Source: Virgisporangium aliadipatigenens | Lineage (GTDB): Bacteria > Actinomycetota > Actinomycetes > Mycobacteriales > Micromonosporaceae | Assembly (NCBI RefSeq): GCF_016863615.1 | Contig: NZ_BOPF01000043.1 | Location: forward strand, 28,399-92,398 | Length of the DNA: 64,000 nt | Reading direction: 5' to 3' | In this document: piece by piece, positions 20,178-29,549 of the stretch | Numbering within the stretch: position 1 is the stretch's first letter | Layout of the letters: every line of letters starts with the position of its first letter | The notes under the pieces: model-generated | The model's input: only the letters and a program-made list of their open reading frames with translations | What the model was told of the DNA's origin: nothing | The model's database searches: none | Position numbers and translations under genes: made by a program

Positions 20178-21156
20178 ACCTGATCCTCGGGTCGAGAATG
20201 CCGTACAGCAGGTCCGCGACGAGGTTGCCGACGACGATGAAGATACCTGCGACGAGCAGCCAGCCCATGACGGCGTAACGGTCCCGGGTGGCGATCGACG
20301 TGATCAGGTAGCTGCCCATGCCGTTCCATTGGAACACCGTCTCGGTGATGACGGCCCCGCCGATGAGCTGCGCGATGCCGAGCGCGCTCACGGTCGTCAT
20401 CGGGATGAGCGCGGTGCGCAGCGCGTGCCGCACCAGCACCTTGCGCGGGCTCAGCCCCTTGGCCCGCGCCAGCCGCACGTAGTCGCTGTTGAGCACCTCG
20501 AGCATCGACGAACGCTGGAACCTGCTCCACGCCGCGTACGTGATCAACGCCAGCGAGATGGTCGGCAGGATCATGTGGCCGAAGATGTCGGCGAACGCGT
20601 TGAACAGGCCGGGTTCGGTCTCGACCGAGCGCTCGCCGATGGTGAAGAAGGTCCGCGTGCCGGTGGCCTCGTTGTACTGCAACGCTCCCTGTTTGAGCAG
20701 CACCGCCACCCAGAAGGCGGGCATCGCCAGGAAGATGAAGCCCAGGAACGTGAACGTGTAGTCGAGTTTCGAATATTGTCTTGTCGCACTCAGCACGCCT
20801 GAGATGATCGCCAGCACCAGTGCGAGCACGATCGCGAAGAAGATCAGGCGCAGCGTCACGAAGATGCGCTTGCCCAGTTCGCCGCCGATGTCGCGGGTCG
20901 ACTCGATCGAGGGCCCGAAGTCGCCCTTCGTGACGAGGTTCTTCAGCCACGTCACGTACTGGACCACGACCGGCTTGTCGAGACCGAGGCGTTCGCGCTC
21001 GAGGTTGATGGTCTGCTGCGGGACCGGTGGGTTGCGTCCCGCGTACTTCTCCTCCACCGGGTCACCGGTGAAGAGCGTGAGGGTAAAGACGATCATCGAC
21101 GCGACCAGCAGCACCGGTATCGCCACCAGGATGCGTCGGATGGTGTAGGCGAGCAT
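20170..21156 (-). CDS. Peptide ABC transporter permease (DppB-like)
   Basis: A 328-residue permease with the OppB-type N-terminal helix (LAYTIRRILVAIPVLLVASM), a periplasmic loop, and five more helices. The EAA-type loop reads D-Y-V-R-L-A-R-A-K-G-L-S-P-R-K. It forms the translocation pore with the DppC-like subunit. A short local AT-richer patch (TTCGAATATTGTCTTG, near 20765-20781) is the only unusual composition. It follows the binding-protein gene after 98 bp that hold a strong hairpin. Confidence 0.95.
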   Translation of the reverse strand: MLAYTIRRILVAIPVLLVASMIVFTLTLFTGDPVEEKYAGRNPPVPQQTINLERERLGLDKPVVVQYVTWLKNLVTKGDFGPSIESTRDIGGELGKRIFVTLRLIFFAIVLALVLAIISGVLSATRQYSKLDYTFTFLGFIFLAMPAFWVAVLLKQGALQYNEATGTRTFFTIGERSVETEPGLFNAFADIFGHMILPTISLALITYAAWSRFQRSSMLEVLNSDYVRLARAKGLSPRKVLVRHALRTALIPMTTVSALGIAQLIGGAVITETVFQWNGMGSYLITSIATRDRYAVMGWLLVAGIFIVVGNLVADLLYGILDPRIRYE

Positions 21157-21183
21157 GAGTCCTCCGGGGAGTGACCCGCCGTT

Positions 21184-21227
21184 GTCGAGGGACCCCGGAC
21201 GCCGGGTAAGCGTCCGGGGTCCCCGAC
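21184..21227 (-). terminator. Attenuator-like hairpin between binding-protein and permease genes
   Basis: An inverted repeat GACCCCGGACG / CGTCCGGGGTC (11 bp perfect, extendable to 17 pairs with one mismatch) with a 9-base loop sits in the 98-bp gap after the substrate-binding protein gene. There is no U-tract. Such hairpins commonly stabilise or partly terminate the transcript, so that the binding protein is made in excess over the membrane subunits. That role is inference. Confidence 0.65.
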
Positions 21228-21254
21228 AGCGTTGCGAGCTTGGGCTTACTTACC

Positions 21255-22979
21255 TCACGAGTCGGCCTTCAGGCCCCACTCCTCGATGTTGTAAGTCGGA
21301 CCCACGTTGGTCGGGTTGTTGCGGATGTTGATGTAGTCGCCGTACACCGCCAGGAAGACGGGCTTCTGGTACAGCGGCAGCACGTAGGCTTCCTTCGCCA
21401 TGATCTCGTCGGCCTGGTTGAAGAGCTCGCGCATCTTCGTCTCGTCCAGGGTCTGCGAGGCTTCCTTCATGAGCGCGTCGACCTGCGTGTTGGAGTACTT
21501 GCCGTAGTTCTGGCCGCCACCGGTGCTCCAGATGGAGACGCTGTCGCCGACGTACGGGGTACCGACCCACGCGAAGATGATGATGTCGTAGTCACCGCTC
21601 GAGGTGGTGCCACCGAGGCTGGTGGTCGGCTCGATCTTGATCTCGACACCGATCTTCTTCATCTGCGCCTGGAAGAGCTCGGCCGACTGCTGACGACCCT
21701 GGTTACCCGCGGTGTAGCGGAACCGGAACGCCGGGACCGGCTGGCCGTCCTTGCCGATGAGCTTGTCGCCCTCGATCTTGTAACCGGCCGTGGTCAGGAT
21801 CTTCTTGGCCGCCTCGACATCCGCCTTGCCCTGGCCGGTGGACGTGATGACGTCCTTGTAGCCCGGGGCACCCGGCATGAAGATGTGGTTGTTCAGCGGC
21901 GCGGCGCTCGGGAAGTACGAGCCGACGGTCTTGTCGATGATCTCCTGGCGGTTGGTCGCCGTGAAGATCGCCTGCCGCAGGGCGACGTCGGCCAGGTACG
22001 TGTTCTTCGTGTTGATGTCGATGTGCTCCCAGGTGGGGCCCTTCGACAGGTTGAAGTTCACGCCGGCCATGCCCTTGACCTTGTCGACCATGTCCTTGTT
22101 GGGCTGGGAGACCATGACCTGGATCTCCTTGTTCTGCATCGCCGGCAGCTGCTGCGCCTGGTCGGTGATGATGCGGAACGTGATCTTGTCCAGCGAGGTC
22201 TTGGTCCCGTACCACTTCGGGTTGGGCACCAGGGTCACCGAGACGTCCTGCTGGTACTCGCTGACCTTGTAGGGGCCACCGGTCCAGTCCGGCTTGGCCT
22301 TGAAGTACTCCCACGCCTTCTCGAGGCCCTCGGGGGTGTTGATGTCACCCTGCTGAGCACCCTTGTGCGCCGGGAACAGCTGGAACAGGCCCTTCCAGTC
22401 CGGGTAGGGCTTGTCGAACTTGACCGTGACGGTCTTGTCGTTGTCCGAGCCCTCCACCGCGGTGATCAGCTCGTAGCCGCTGGTCGAGGCCGGGGTGCAC
22501 TTCGGGCAGTCCTTGCCGTTCAGCGACTTCCAGTTCCACTGGAAGTCCTTGGCGGAGACCGGCGTGCCGTCGTCCCAGACTGCCTCGTTGCGGATCTTGT
22601 ACTGCACCGTCTGCGGGGTCGTCGACAGGAGCTTGGGCTCCTCGGCGAGCCAGTTCTTGTTCCACTTCACCGAGTTGTCCGGCTGGTTCGTGAACGGCGT
22701 CAGCGTGGTCGCGTTCATGATCTGGCCGGCCTCGAAGACGTTGCCCTCGGAGTCCAGCACGTTGAAGTTCGGAATGGGCTTTTCGAGCGCAACAACGATC
22801 GAGCCCCCGGGCTTCGTGGGGCCGTTGTTGCATTCGTTCGGCTTCTCCTCGCAGGCCGCGAAGCCTGGGGAGGACTGCTGCTTGTCGCCGCCACCGCTCG
22901 TGCCACAGGCACTGATGACCAACACCGACGCCGCAGCAATCGCCACGAGGCCGCCCAGCCTCTTGGATCGAGTGCGCAT
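21255..22979 (-). CDS. Peptide ABC transporter substrate-binding lipoprotein (SBP family 5)
   Basis: A 574-residue extracytoplasmic binding lipoprotein. It has a basic N-terminus, a hydrophobic segment and a lipobox V-I-S-A-C with lipid-carrying Cys25. The mature part matches the SBP_bac_5 family, as in I-R-N-E-A-V-W-D-D-G-T-P-V-S-A-K-D-F and the downstream R-Q-A-I-F-T-A-T-N-R-Q-E-I. It carries two extra cysteine pairs (43/50 and 158/161) that could form disulfides outside the cell. It is the first gene of the importer operon and should set its specificity; di- or oligopeptides are most likely, but related proteins bind other ligands. Confidence 0.93.
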   Translation of the reverse strand: MRTRSKRLGGLVAIAAASVLVISACGTSGGGDKQQSSPGFAACEEKPNECNNGPTKPGGSIVVALEKPIPNFNVLDSEGNVFEAGQIMNATTLTPFTNQPDNSVKWNKNWLAEEPKLLSTTPQTVQYKIRNEAVWDDGTPVSAKDFQWNWKSLNGKDCPKCTPASTSGYELITAVEGSDNDKTVTVKFDKPYPDWKGLFQLFPAHKGAQQGDINTPEGLEKAWEYFKAKPDWTGGPYKVSEYQQDVSVTLVPNPKWYGTKTSLDKITFRIITDQAQQLPAMQNKEIQVMVSQPNKDMVDKVKGMAGVNFNLSKGPTWEHIDINTKNTYLADVALRQAIFTATNRQEIIDKTVGSYFPSAAPLNNHIFMPGAPGYKDVITSTGQGKADVEAAKKILTTAGYKIEGDKLIGKDGQPVPAFRFRYTAGNQGRQQSAELFQAQMKKIGVEIKIEPTTSLGGTTSSGDYDIIIFAWVGTPYVGDSVSIWSTGGGQNYGKYSNTQVDALMKEASQTLDETKMRELFNQADEIMAKEAYVLPLYQKPVFLAVYGDYINIRNNPTNVGPTYNIEEWGLKADS

Positions 22980-23283
22980 GTTCCCTCCAGTCAGCTACCG
23001 CATCCCGGTCGCAGAAAGGCTCCGACCCACGAGACATGGACCGCGGCCGACCGATTGCTGTGTAGTGCCTAAAGGAAACGACGCGCGACGCGCGGCGCCA
23101 AGGGCCGACGGAGATTCGTGACTGTCCCGTTATGCGGACGCGCCAGCGCAGTTATGCGGGTAGTCCGTTCGTAGGATAAGCGCTGACCGAAAGGCTGAAG
23201 AATGGGATCGATTGTTACCACTTTCTGTCTGACTTGTCCCTATCTATCCGGACAATTTACCGGCCGGAAACGGGCTTCGCTCG
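22980..23283. promoter_or_regulatory. 304-bp non-coding region upstream of the peptide-importer operon
   Basis: No gene is supported here. The region must hold the promoter of the binding-protein operon and the 3' end of efeB transcription. The distal half (about 23120-23280) is clearly AT-richer than its surroundings. Two exact copies of GTTATGCGG lie at 23129-23137 and 23151-23159, 22 bp apart start to start, about two helical turns. That is what a dimeric regulator site would look like, about 150 bp upstream of the start codon. I found no unambiguous -35/-10 pair. Confidence 0.5.
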
Positions 23284-24549
23284 TCAACCGAAAAGTGTTG
23301 CGCCCCAGTGTTCGTCGGCCGCCCGTACCCCCGGAGGACAGGCGTAAACCCCAGTGGAGACGTGGCGGATGTATTCATTCATAACGTCATGTCGCGCCAG
23401 TTTCTGTTGCACGGGAACGAACTGGCGTCCCGGGTGCCGCTGGTACGAGATGAAGAAGAGGCCGGCGTTGAGGCGGCCCAACCCGTCCGAACCGTCCACG
23501 AAGTTGTAACCCCGCCGCAGTAGCCGAGCCCCCTGGTTGTTGCTCGGGTGGGCCAGCCGGATGTGCGCAACCTCACCGATGGCGGGCTCGCCGTCCGCTC
23601 CCTGAAGGGCGAAATCCGCCTCGTCGAACTCGTTCGTCCGTCCCAGGGGGCCGCCCTCGCCCTTGGTCCGGCCGACGATCGCCTCCTGCTCGGTCAACGA
23701 CGTGCGGTCCCACGTCTCGACCAGCATCCGGATCTTGCGAACCACCGCGTACGTGCCGCCCACCATCCAGGCCGGCCCGTCGGCTCCCGGCACCCACAGG
23801 TGCTCGTCCAGCGCGGCGGTCTCCTCGGCCTTCAGATTGCGGGTGCCGTCCTTGAACCCGAACAGGTTCCGCGGGGTCGCCTGTGCGCGCGAGGTGGCGG
23901 AGGTGCGCCCGAAGCCGAGCTGCGACCAGCGCACCGACACCACACCCATGCCCAGACGGGCCAGGTTCCGGACCGCGTGCACGGCCACCTGGGGGTCGTT
24001 CGCGCACGCCTGAACGCACAGGTCACCACCGGAGATGCCGGCCTCGATGGCGTCGCCCGGGAAGCGCGGCAGCTCCTGCAGCGCCTCCGGCCGCCGATCG
24101 GCGATCCCGAACCGGTCCTTGCCGGCCGCGTCGCGGAACAGCGACGGACCGAACCCGACCGTGAGCGTCAGGCCGGACGGCGGTAGGCCCAGCGCCTCCC
24201 CGGTGTCGTCCGGCGGCGCCTCCGGGGCACCGCCCACCGCGCCGAGCGTTCCGGCGTCGAGACCGGCGGTCATCCGCGCGGCGGCGGCCGTCCAGGTCTG
24301 CAGCAGGTCCACCAGCTGCTCGCGCTTCGTGGTGACCACGTCGAACGCCACGAAGTGCAGGTGGTCCTGCATCGGTGTGGTGATGCCGGCCTGGCGGTCG
24401 CCGTAGAAGGGCACCGCCGCGGCCGACCCGTGCTGGCCGGCCGCGACCGGATGCGACTCCGGCCCCTGAGCGACGAGCGCCGCCGTCGTTGCCGCGCCGA
24501 CGGCACCGGTGGCCGCCAGCCCGATGGCCGTGCGCCGGTTCATCCGCAT
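23284..24549 (-). CDS. efeB: Dyp-type peroxidase / deferrochelatase EfeB
   Basis: A 421-residue haem peroxidase of the DyP family, third component of the EfeUOB ferrous/haem-iron uptake system. The N-terminus has a twin-arginine signal (M-N-R-R-T-A-I-G followed by a small-residue hydrophobic stretch), so it should be exported folded with its haem. The DyP signature G-F-K-D-G-T-R-N contains the distal aspartate, and a conserved H is in the C-terminal half. The gene follows efeO by 18 bp in the order U-O-B. Confidence 0.95.
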   Translation of the reverse strand: MRMNRRTAIGLAATGAVGAATTAALVAQGPESHPVAAGQHGSAAAVPFYGDRQAGITTPMQDHLHFVAFDVVTTKREQLVDLLQTWTAAAARMTAGLDAGTLGAVGGAPEAPPDDTGEALGLPPSGLTLTVGFGPSLFRDAAGKDRFGIADRRPEALQELPRFPGDAIEAGISGGDLCVQACANDPQVAVHAVRNLARLGMGVVSVRWSQLGFGRTSATSRAQATPRNLFGFKDGTRNLKAEETAALDEHLWVPGADGPAWMVGGTYAVVRKIRMLVETWDRTSLTEQEAIVGRTKGEGGPLGRTNEFDEADFALQGADGEPAIGEVAHIRLAHPSNNQGARLLRRGYNFVDGSDGLGRLNAGLFFISYQRHPGRQFVPVQQKLARHDVMNEYIRHVSTGVYACPPGVRAADEHWGATLFG

Positions 24550-24567
24550 GGCTGTGTCCCTACCTGT

Positions 24568-25704
24568 CTACTTGCGCGCGATGACCTCGGCCACCTTGCT
24601 GATCGGCTCGCCGAGCGCGTTGATGGTGTCGCTGAGCTCCTTGAGGTCGGCCTCGCTCAGCTCGTTGTGCAGCTTCCAGCCGTCCCCGGCGCGGTGCTTG
24701 TCCAGCGCGGCCTCGGCCGCCGCGAACTTCTCGTCCAGCGTCTTGACCAGCGCGGGGTCGCGTTCCTCAAGCACCGGGCGCAGGGCCGCGATCGCCGCCT
24801 TGGAGCCCTCGAGGTTGGCGCGGAAGTCCCACAGGTCGGTGTGCGAGTAGCGGTCCTCCTCGCCGGTGATCTTGCCGGTGGCCACCTCGTCGAGCAGTTC
24901 CTTGGCGCCGTTGGCGAGCTGTACCGGGGAGAGCGTCGTGGAGTTCGCCAGTTCCACGATCTTCTTGACGTCCTCCAGGAGCTTGTCCGCGATCGGACCG
25001 GACTTCGAGATGTCCTTCTTCTCCCAGAGGTCCTGCTCCAGCTTGTGGTACCCGGTGAACTCCTGGCCGGGCTCCAGCCCGTCCTCGCGGCCGTCGATCG
25101 CCGGGTCGAGGTCGCCGAAGATCTCGGCCACCGGCTCGATGCGTTCCCAGTAGGTACGCGAGACCGGGAAGAGCGCCTTGGCCTGCTCCGCCTGGCCGGC
25201 CTTGACGGCGTTGACGAACTCGGTCGTCTTCTCGATCAGCGCCGCCGTCTGCGACTTCACGTAGCGCTGGTAGCTGGCGGTCGCCTCGGCGAGCTTCGCG
25301 TCGGCGGTCAGCGGGGCGGCCGAGCCGCTCACCTTGAACGCGCCGCGGATGCCCTTGCCGACCATGCCCGGCTTGCACGCGGTCTCGTAGGTGCCGGCCG
25401 GCAGTTCGACGATCATGTCGCGGGTGATGCCCGGGACGATGTTCTCGACCTCGCTCATCACCCGGTCGCCGGAGGCGTACACGTAGAACTCGGTGACCTT
25501 GCTGCCCTTGTTGGTGATGGTGAACGTCAGCGTGCCGGCGTCGGCCTCGGTGCGGCCCACCTTGCACTCGGTGTCGGACGCGGTGACAGTGATCTTGCCG
25601 TCCTTCGGCGCGTCACCGCCGGAGTCTTCTTCCCCGCAGGCGGTCAGCGCCGTCACCGCGAGGGCGGCGGCGAACAGCGCCGAGAGGGAGGTTCGGGTGC
25701 GCAT
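24568..25704 (-). CDS. efeO: Iron uptake system lipoprotein EfeO
   Basis: A 378-residue lipoprotein (lipobox L-T-A-C, Cys23) with an N-terminal cupredoxin-like domain (about 30-130) and a C-terminal EfeO/imelysin M75-type domain. The HxxE metal motif of the M75 family is present as HKLE at 220-223. EfeO is thought to bind ferrous or ferric iron outside the membrane and hand it to EfeU. It lies 15 bp after efeU and 18 bp before efeB, so the three are one operon. Confidence 0.95.
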   Translation of the reverse strand: MRTRTSLSALFAAALAVTALTACGEEDSGGDAPKDGKITVTASDTECKVGRTEADAGTLTFTITNKGSKVTEFYVYASGDRVMSEVENIVPGITRDMIVELPAGTYETACKPGMVGKGIRGAFKVSGSAAPLTADAKLAEATASYQRYVKSQTAALIEKTTEFVNAVKAGQAEQAKALFPVSRTYWERIEPVAEIFGDLDPAIDGREDGLEPGQEFTGYHKLEQDLWEKKDISKSGPIADKLLEDVKKIVELANSTTLSPVQLANGAKELLDEVATGKITGEEDRYSHTDLWDFRANLEGSKAAIAALRPVLEERDPALVKTLDEKFAAAEAALDKHRAGDGWKLHNELSEADLKELSDTINALGEPISKVAEVIARK

Positions 25705-25719
25705 GGTTCTCCTTGGATC

Positions 25720-26538
25720 TCAAGCAGCGGGGACCGGCGCGGGCGCGGTGCGCCGGGGCCGGAGGAAGAGGACCAGCACGGGAACGCCGTAGGCGACCCA
25801 CGCGATGCTCTCCAGCACCGACGCCGTCGACGTGATGTTGAACATCCCGGCGAGCAGCGCCATGTACCACGAGTCCCCGGGGAACGTCGCCTCGACGTTG
25901 TAGGCGAGATCGTTCAGGCCGGGGAGGATGCCGGACTCCTGGAAGTCGTGCACGCCGTACTTGAGGATGCCGGCGGCGACCAGCACGAGAAGCGCACCGG
26001 TCCAGGTGAAGAAGCGGGTGAGGTTGATCCGCACGGCGCTGGCGTACAGCAGCCAGCCGAGCACCACGGACGTGAGAACCCCGAGCGCGATGCCCACGAA
26101 CGGCGACGCCGTGGACCCCTGCGCGGCGGCGAAGAAGAGCACCGCCGTCTCCAGCCCTTCACGGGCCACCGCCAGGAACGCCATCACGACGACCGCGACC
26201 GGCCCGACCCGGATCGCCTGGGCCAGCTGTTCGCGCAGCTCGCCGGCCATCCTGCGGGCCATCCGCCGCATCCAGAAGATCATGAACGTCACGAAGCACA
26301 CGGCCACCAGCGAGGTGATGGCCTCGAACGCCTCCCGCTGCTCGAACGTGAGGTTGGCGGCGGTGAACTCCAGCAGCGCCCCGACGCCCACGGAGAGCAG
26401 CACGGCGACCGCGACGCCCGCCCACACGAGCTTCAGGTAGGCGCGCTGCTCGCTCTTGACCAGGAACGCCACGAGGATGCTGACGACGAGCGTTGCCTCC
26501 AGCCCCTCCCGCAGCCCGATGAGGTAGCTCGCGGTCAT
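25720..26538 (-). CDS. efeU: Ferrous/ferric iron permease EfeU (FTR1 family)
   Basis: A 272-residue polytopic permease of the FTR1/EfeU family. The two iron-coordinating REGLE motifs are intact at residues 10-14 and 126-130, each in a transmembrane helix, and seven helices are predicted by eye. It moves iron across the cytoplasmic membrane with EfeO and EfeB as partners. It is the first gene of the operon, and a near-consensus iron box lies 21 bp upstream of its ATG. Confidence 0.95.
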   Translation of the reverse strand: MTASYLIGLREGLEATLVVSILVAFLVKSEQRAYLKLVWAGVAVAVLLSVGVGALLEFTAANLTFEQREAFEAITSLVAVCFVTFMIFWMRRMARRMAGELREQLAQAIRVGPVAVVVMAFLAVAREGLETAVLFFAAAQGSTASPFVGIALGVLTSVVLGWLLYASAVRINLTRFFTWTGALLVLVAAGILKYGVHDFQESGILPGLNDLAYNVEATFPGDSWYMALLAGMFNITSTASVLESIAWVAYGVPVLVLFLRPRRTAPAPVPAA

Positions 26539-26558
26539 GGCGCTCCCTGGATGCGAGG

Positions 26559-26577
26559 TTAGGTCAGGCTGACCTTA
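26559..26577 (-). promoter_or_regulatory. IdeR/DtxR iron box upstream of efeU
   Basis: The 19-bp sequence TTAGGTCAGGCTGACCTTA matches the IdeR/DtxR consensus TTAGGTTAGGCTAACCTAA at 16 of 19 positions and is itself nearly palindromic. It lies 21 bp before the efeU start, where an Fe(II)-loaded repressor would block transcription. This predicts that efeUOB is switched on by iron starvation. Confidence 0.88.
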
Positions 26578-26600
26578 GCTGCGGCTCACAGGAAACGGAA

Positions 26601-26628
26601 AGGGGCCGGGAGGGTGATCCCGGCCCCT
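26601..26628 (-). terminator. Rho-independent terminator downstream of ahcY
   Basis: A perfect 10-bp stem AGGGGCCGGG / CCCGGCCCCT with an 8-base loop lies 16-43 bp past the ahcY stop codon. On the minus strand the stem is followed by a T-rich run (TTTCCGTTTCC). It separates ahcY from the efe promoter. Confidence 0.8.
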
Positions 26629-26643
26629 CTTTGTGCAGGTAGA

Positions 26644-28122
<1,479 letters not shown>

Positions 28123-28335
28123 CAAATCTCCTGATCGGCGTCTGCCCGGCGCGCGAGTGTGGCGCCGCAGGCTGAGAAGGCGCATCCACCCTACGCGACA
28201 CCGGTTGCGAGACCGAAAACGTCCACCTATGCGCACGGGGCGGTGACGAGCGTGATGCCCGCCACCGCCCCGTGCTTCCCCCCGGTTTGGTTCCCCCGCG
28301 CGTGGCTCGGACTTGCGTCGCGTGACACTGCGTGG
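28123..28335 (-). ncRNA. Structured 5' leader of ahcY, possibly a degenerate ydaO-type riboswitch
   Basis: From the promoter at 28341-28368 the transcript would carry about 210 bases before the ahcY start. The first third (CACGCGACGCAAGTCCGAGC, then GCGGGGGAACCA, then GGGGGGAAGC) resembles the 5' half of the c-di-AMP (ydaO/yuaA) riboswitch: a CCGAG-like strand, GGGGGAACCA, then a G-rich GAA segment. The usual 3' half (GAACCCGACAGCTAACC-like, then a CGTAGGCG-like end) is not recognisable. A 13-bp hairpin occupies that position. It may be a diverged riboswitch, a different RNA class, or an unregulated leader. Confidence 0.35.
28233..28275 (-). terminator. Long perfect hairpin in the ahcY leader
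   Basis: The arms GCACGGGGCGGTG and CACCGCCCCGTGC form a perfect 13-bp stem around a 17-base loop, 111 bp before the ahcY ATG. It could act as an intrinsic attenuator or as a structural arm of a regulatory RNA. On the minus strand a short GTTTTCGG run follows about 12 bases later, so termination would be inefficient by itself. Confidence 0.6.
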
Positions 28336-28340
28336 TTAAG

Positions 28341-28368
28341 AGATTACCCTCCGGCAGGGATAAGTCAA
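28341..28368 (-). promoter_or_regulatory. Sigma-70-type promoter for the ahcY leader
   Basis: On the minus strand TTGACT is followed after 16 bp by TAATCT, close to the vegetative consensus TTGACA-N17-TATAAT. It lies just past the manA stop codon, so ahcY is not dependent on the manA operon. The predicted start is near 28334. A weaker second possibility, TAGGGT near 28190, lies downstream of the hairpin. Confidence 0.6.
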
Positions 28369-28391
28369 GCTTTTCCGGAGAAACGGACAAA

Positions 28392-29549
28392 CTAGCGGCC
28401 GACGCTCGCCTGAAAAACCTCGGCCGAACCCGTCACCAGCACCGGCTTCGACGACGCCCGCACGAACGCCGCGTCACAGCCGCGCAGCCGCACCGCCGTC
28501 CCGCCGCAGTCCACCGTCGCCTCGCCGCGCAGGCACAGGACGATCCGCGGGCCGTCGCCGGGCAGTTCGACCGGGGTGCCGTCGACCGTCGCCCGGTACA
28601 GCGCGAAGTCGTCGATCGGCACCGGCCACGTCACCACTCCGGGCGCCACCGGCACCGGGCGCAGCACCGCGTCCGAGAGCACCTCGTAGCGCAGCACCCG
28701 CAGCAGTTCCGGCACGTTGACGTGCTTGGGGGTCAACCCGCCGCGCAGCACGTTGTCCGACGCGGCCATGATCTCCACGCCCAACCCGTGCAGGTAGGCG
28801 TGCAGATTGCCGGCCGGCATCCAGACCGCCTCGCCCGGTGCGAGCGTCACGCGGTTGAGCAGCAGCGCCAGCACCACACCGGGGTCACCGGGGTAGCGCT
28901 TCGCCAGTTCCCCCACAAGCTCGTAATCCGGGCGGTCGGCCGCGGCGGACACGACCGCGGCGACCACCGACTCGGGAAGCTCCACCAGCTGCGAGACCGC
29001 GCCGTGCAGCGCGGTCGCCGCGTCCGGCGCGCGCAGCGCGTCGACGACCTCCCCCAGCGCCGCGACCCGCAGCGCGGCCAGCAGCTCCGCCGACTCCTCC
29101 GGCGCGCGGAAGCCGCAGAGCGCGTCGAACGGCTCCACCGCCACCAGCAGCTCCGGCTTGTGGTTGGCGTCGACGTAGGTGCGGTTGGGCGCGCCGAGCG
29201 GGACGCCCGCCGCCTCCTCGGCGGCAAACCCGGCCCGCGCCTGGTCCAGGTCCGGGTGGGCCTGCAGCGACAGCGGCGCCTCGGCCGCCAGGACCTTCAG
29301 GAGGAACGGCAACCGCGCGCCGAACCGCTCCGCCACACCCGCGCCGAGCAGCCCCTCCGGATCGGCCGCCACCGCGCGGTCCAACGGCGTTCCGGTGCCG
29401 GTGAGCACGGCCGGGGCGCCCGCGTGAGCGCCCAGCCACAGCTCCGCCTCCGGCTCCGCCGTCGGCACCGGCCGCCCCTGCAGCGTGGCGATCGCCGTGC
29501 GCGAACCCCACGCGTAGGGCCGGATCGGCGCCTCGATCACTTCGATCAA
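28392..29549 (-). CDS. manA: Mannose-6-phosphate isomerase, class I
   Basis: Interconverts fructose-6-phosphate and mannose-6-phosphate, the entry to GDP-mannose for glycolipids and glycoproteins. The 385-residue zinc enzyme shows the type I metal ligands: Q and H in LQAHPDLDQA, E in NHKPELLVAV, and H in PAGNLHAYLHG. The start is taken as TTG 29549, overlapping the CDF stop by four bases (TTGA). A GTG three codons later is the alternative. It is the last gene of the manB-Trm112-SIS-CDF-manA operon. Confidence 0.93.
   Translation of the reverse strand: MIEVIEAPIRPYAWGSRTAIATLQGRPVPTAEPEAELWLGAHAGAPAVLTGTGTPLDRAVAADPEGLLGAGVAERFGARLPFLLKVLAAEAPLSLQAHPDLDQARAGFAAEEAAGVPLGAPNRTYVDANHKPELLVAVEPFDALCGFRAPEESAELLAALRVAALGEVVDALRAPDAATALHGAVSQLVELPESVVAAVVSAAADRPDYELVGELAKRYPGDPGVVLALLLNRVTLAPGEAVWMPAGNLHAYLHGLGVEIMAASDNVLRGGLTPKHVNVPELLRVLRYEVLSDAVLRPVPVAPGVVTWPVPIDDFALYRATVDGTPVELPGDGPRIVLCLRGEATVDCGGTAVRLRGCDAAFVRASSKPVLVTGSAEVFQASVGR

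Noticed and set aside
28123..28391. SAM- or SAH-riboswitch upstream of ahcY
   Set aside because: The sequences typical of those classes could not be aligned by eye; resemblance to the 5' half of ydaO was better, though incomplete.
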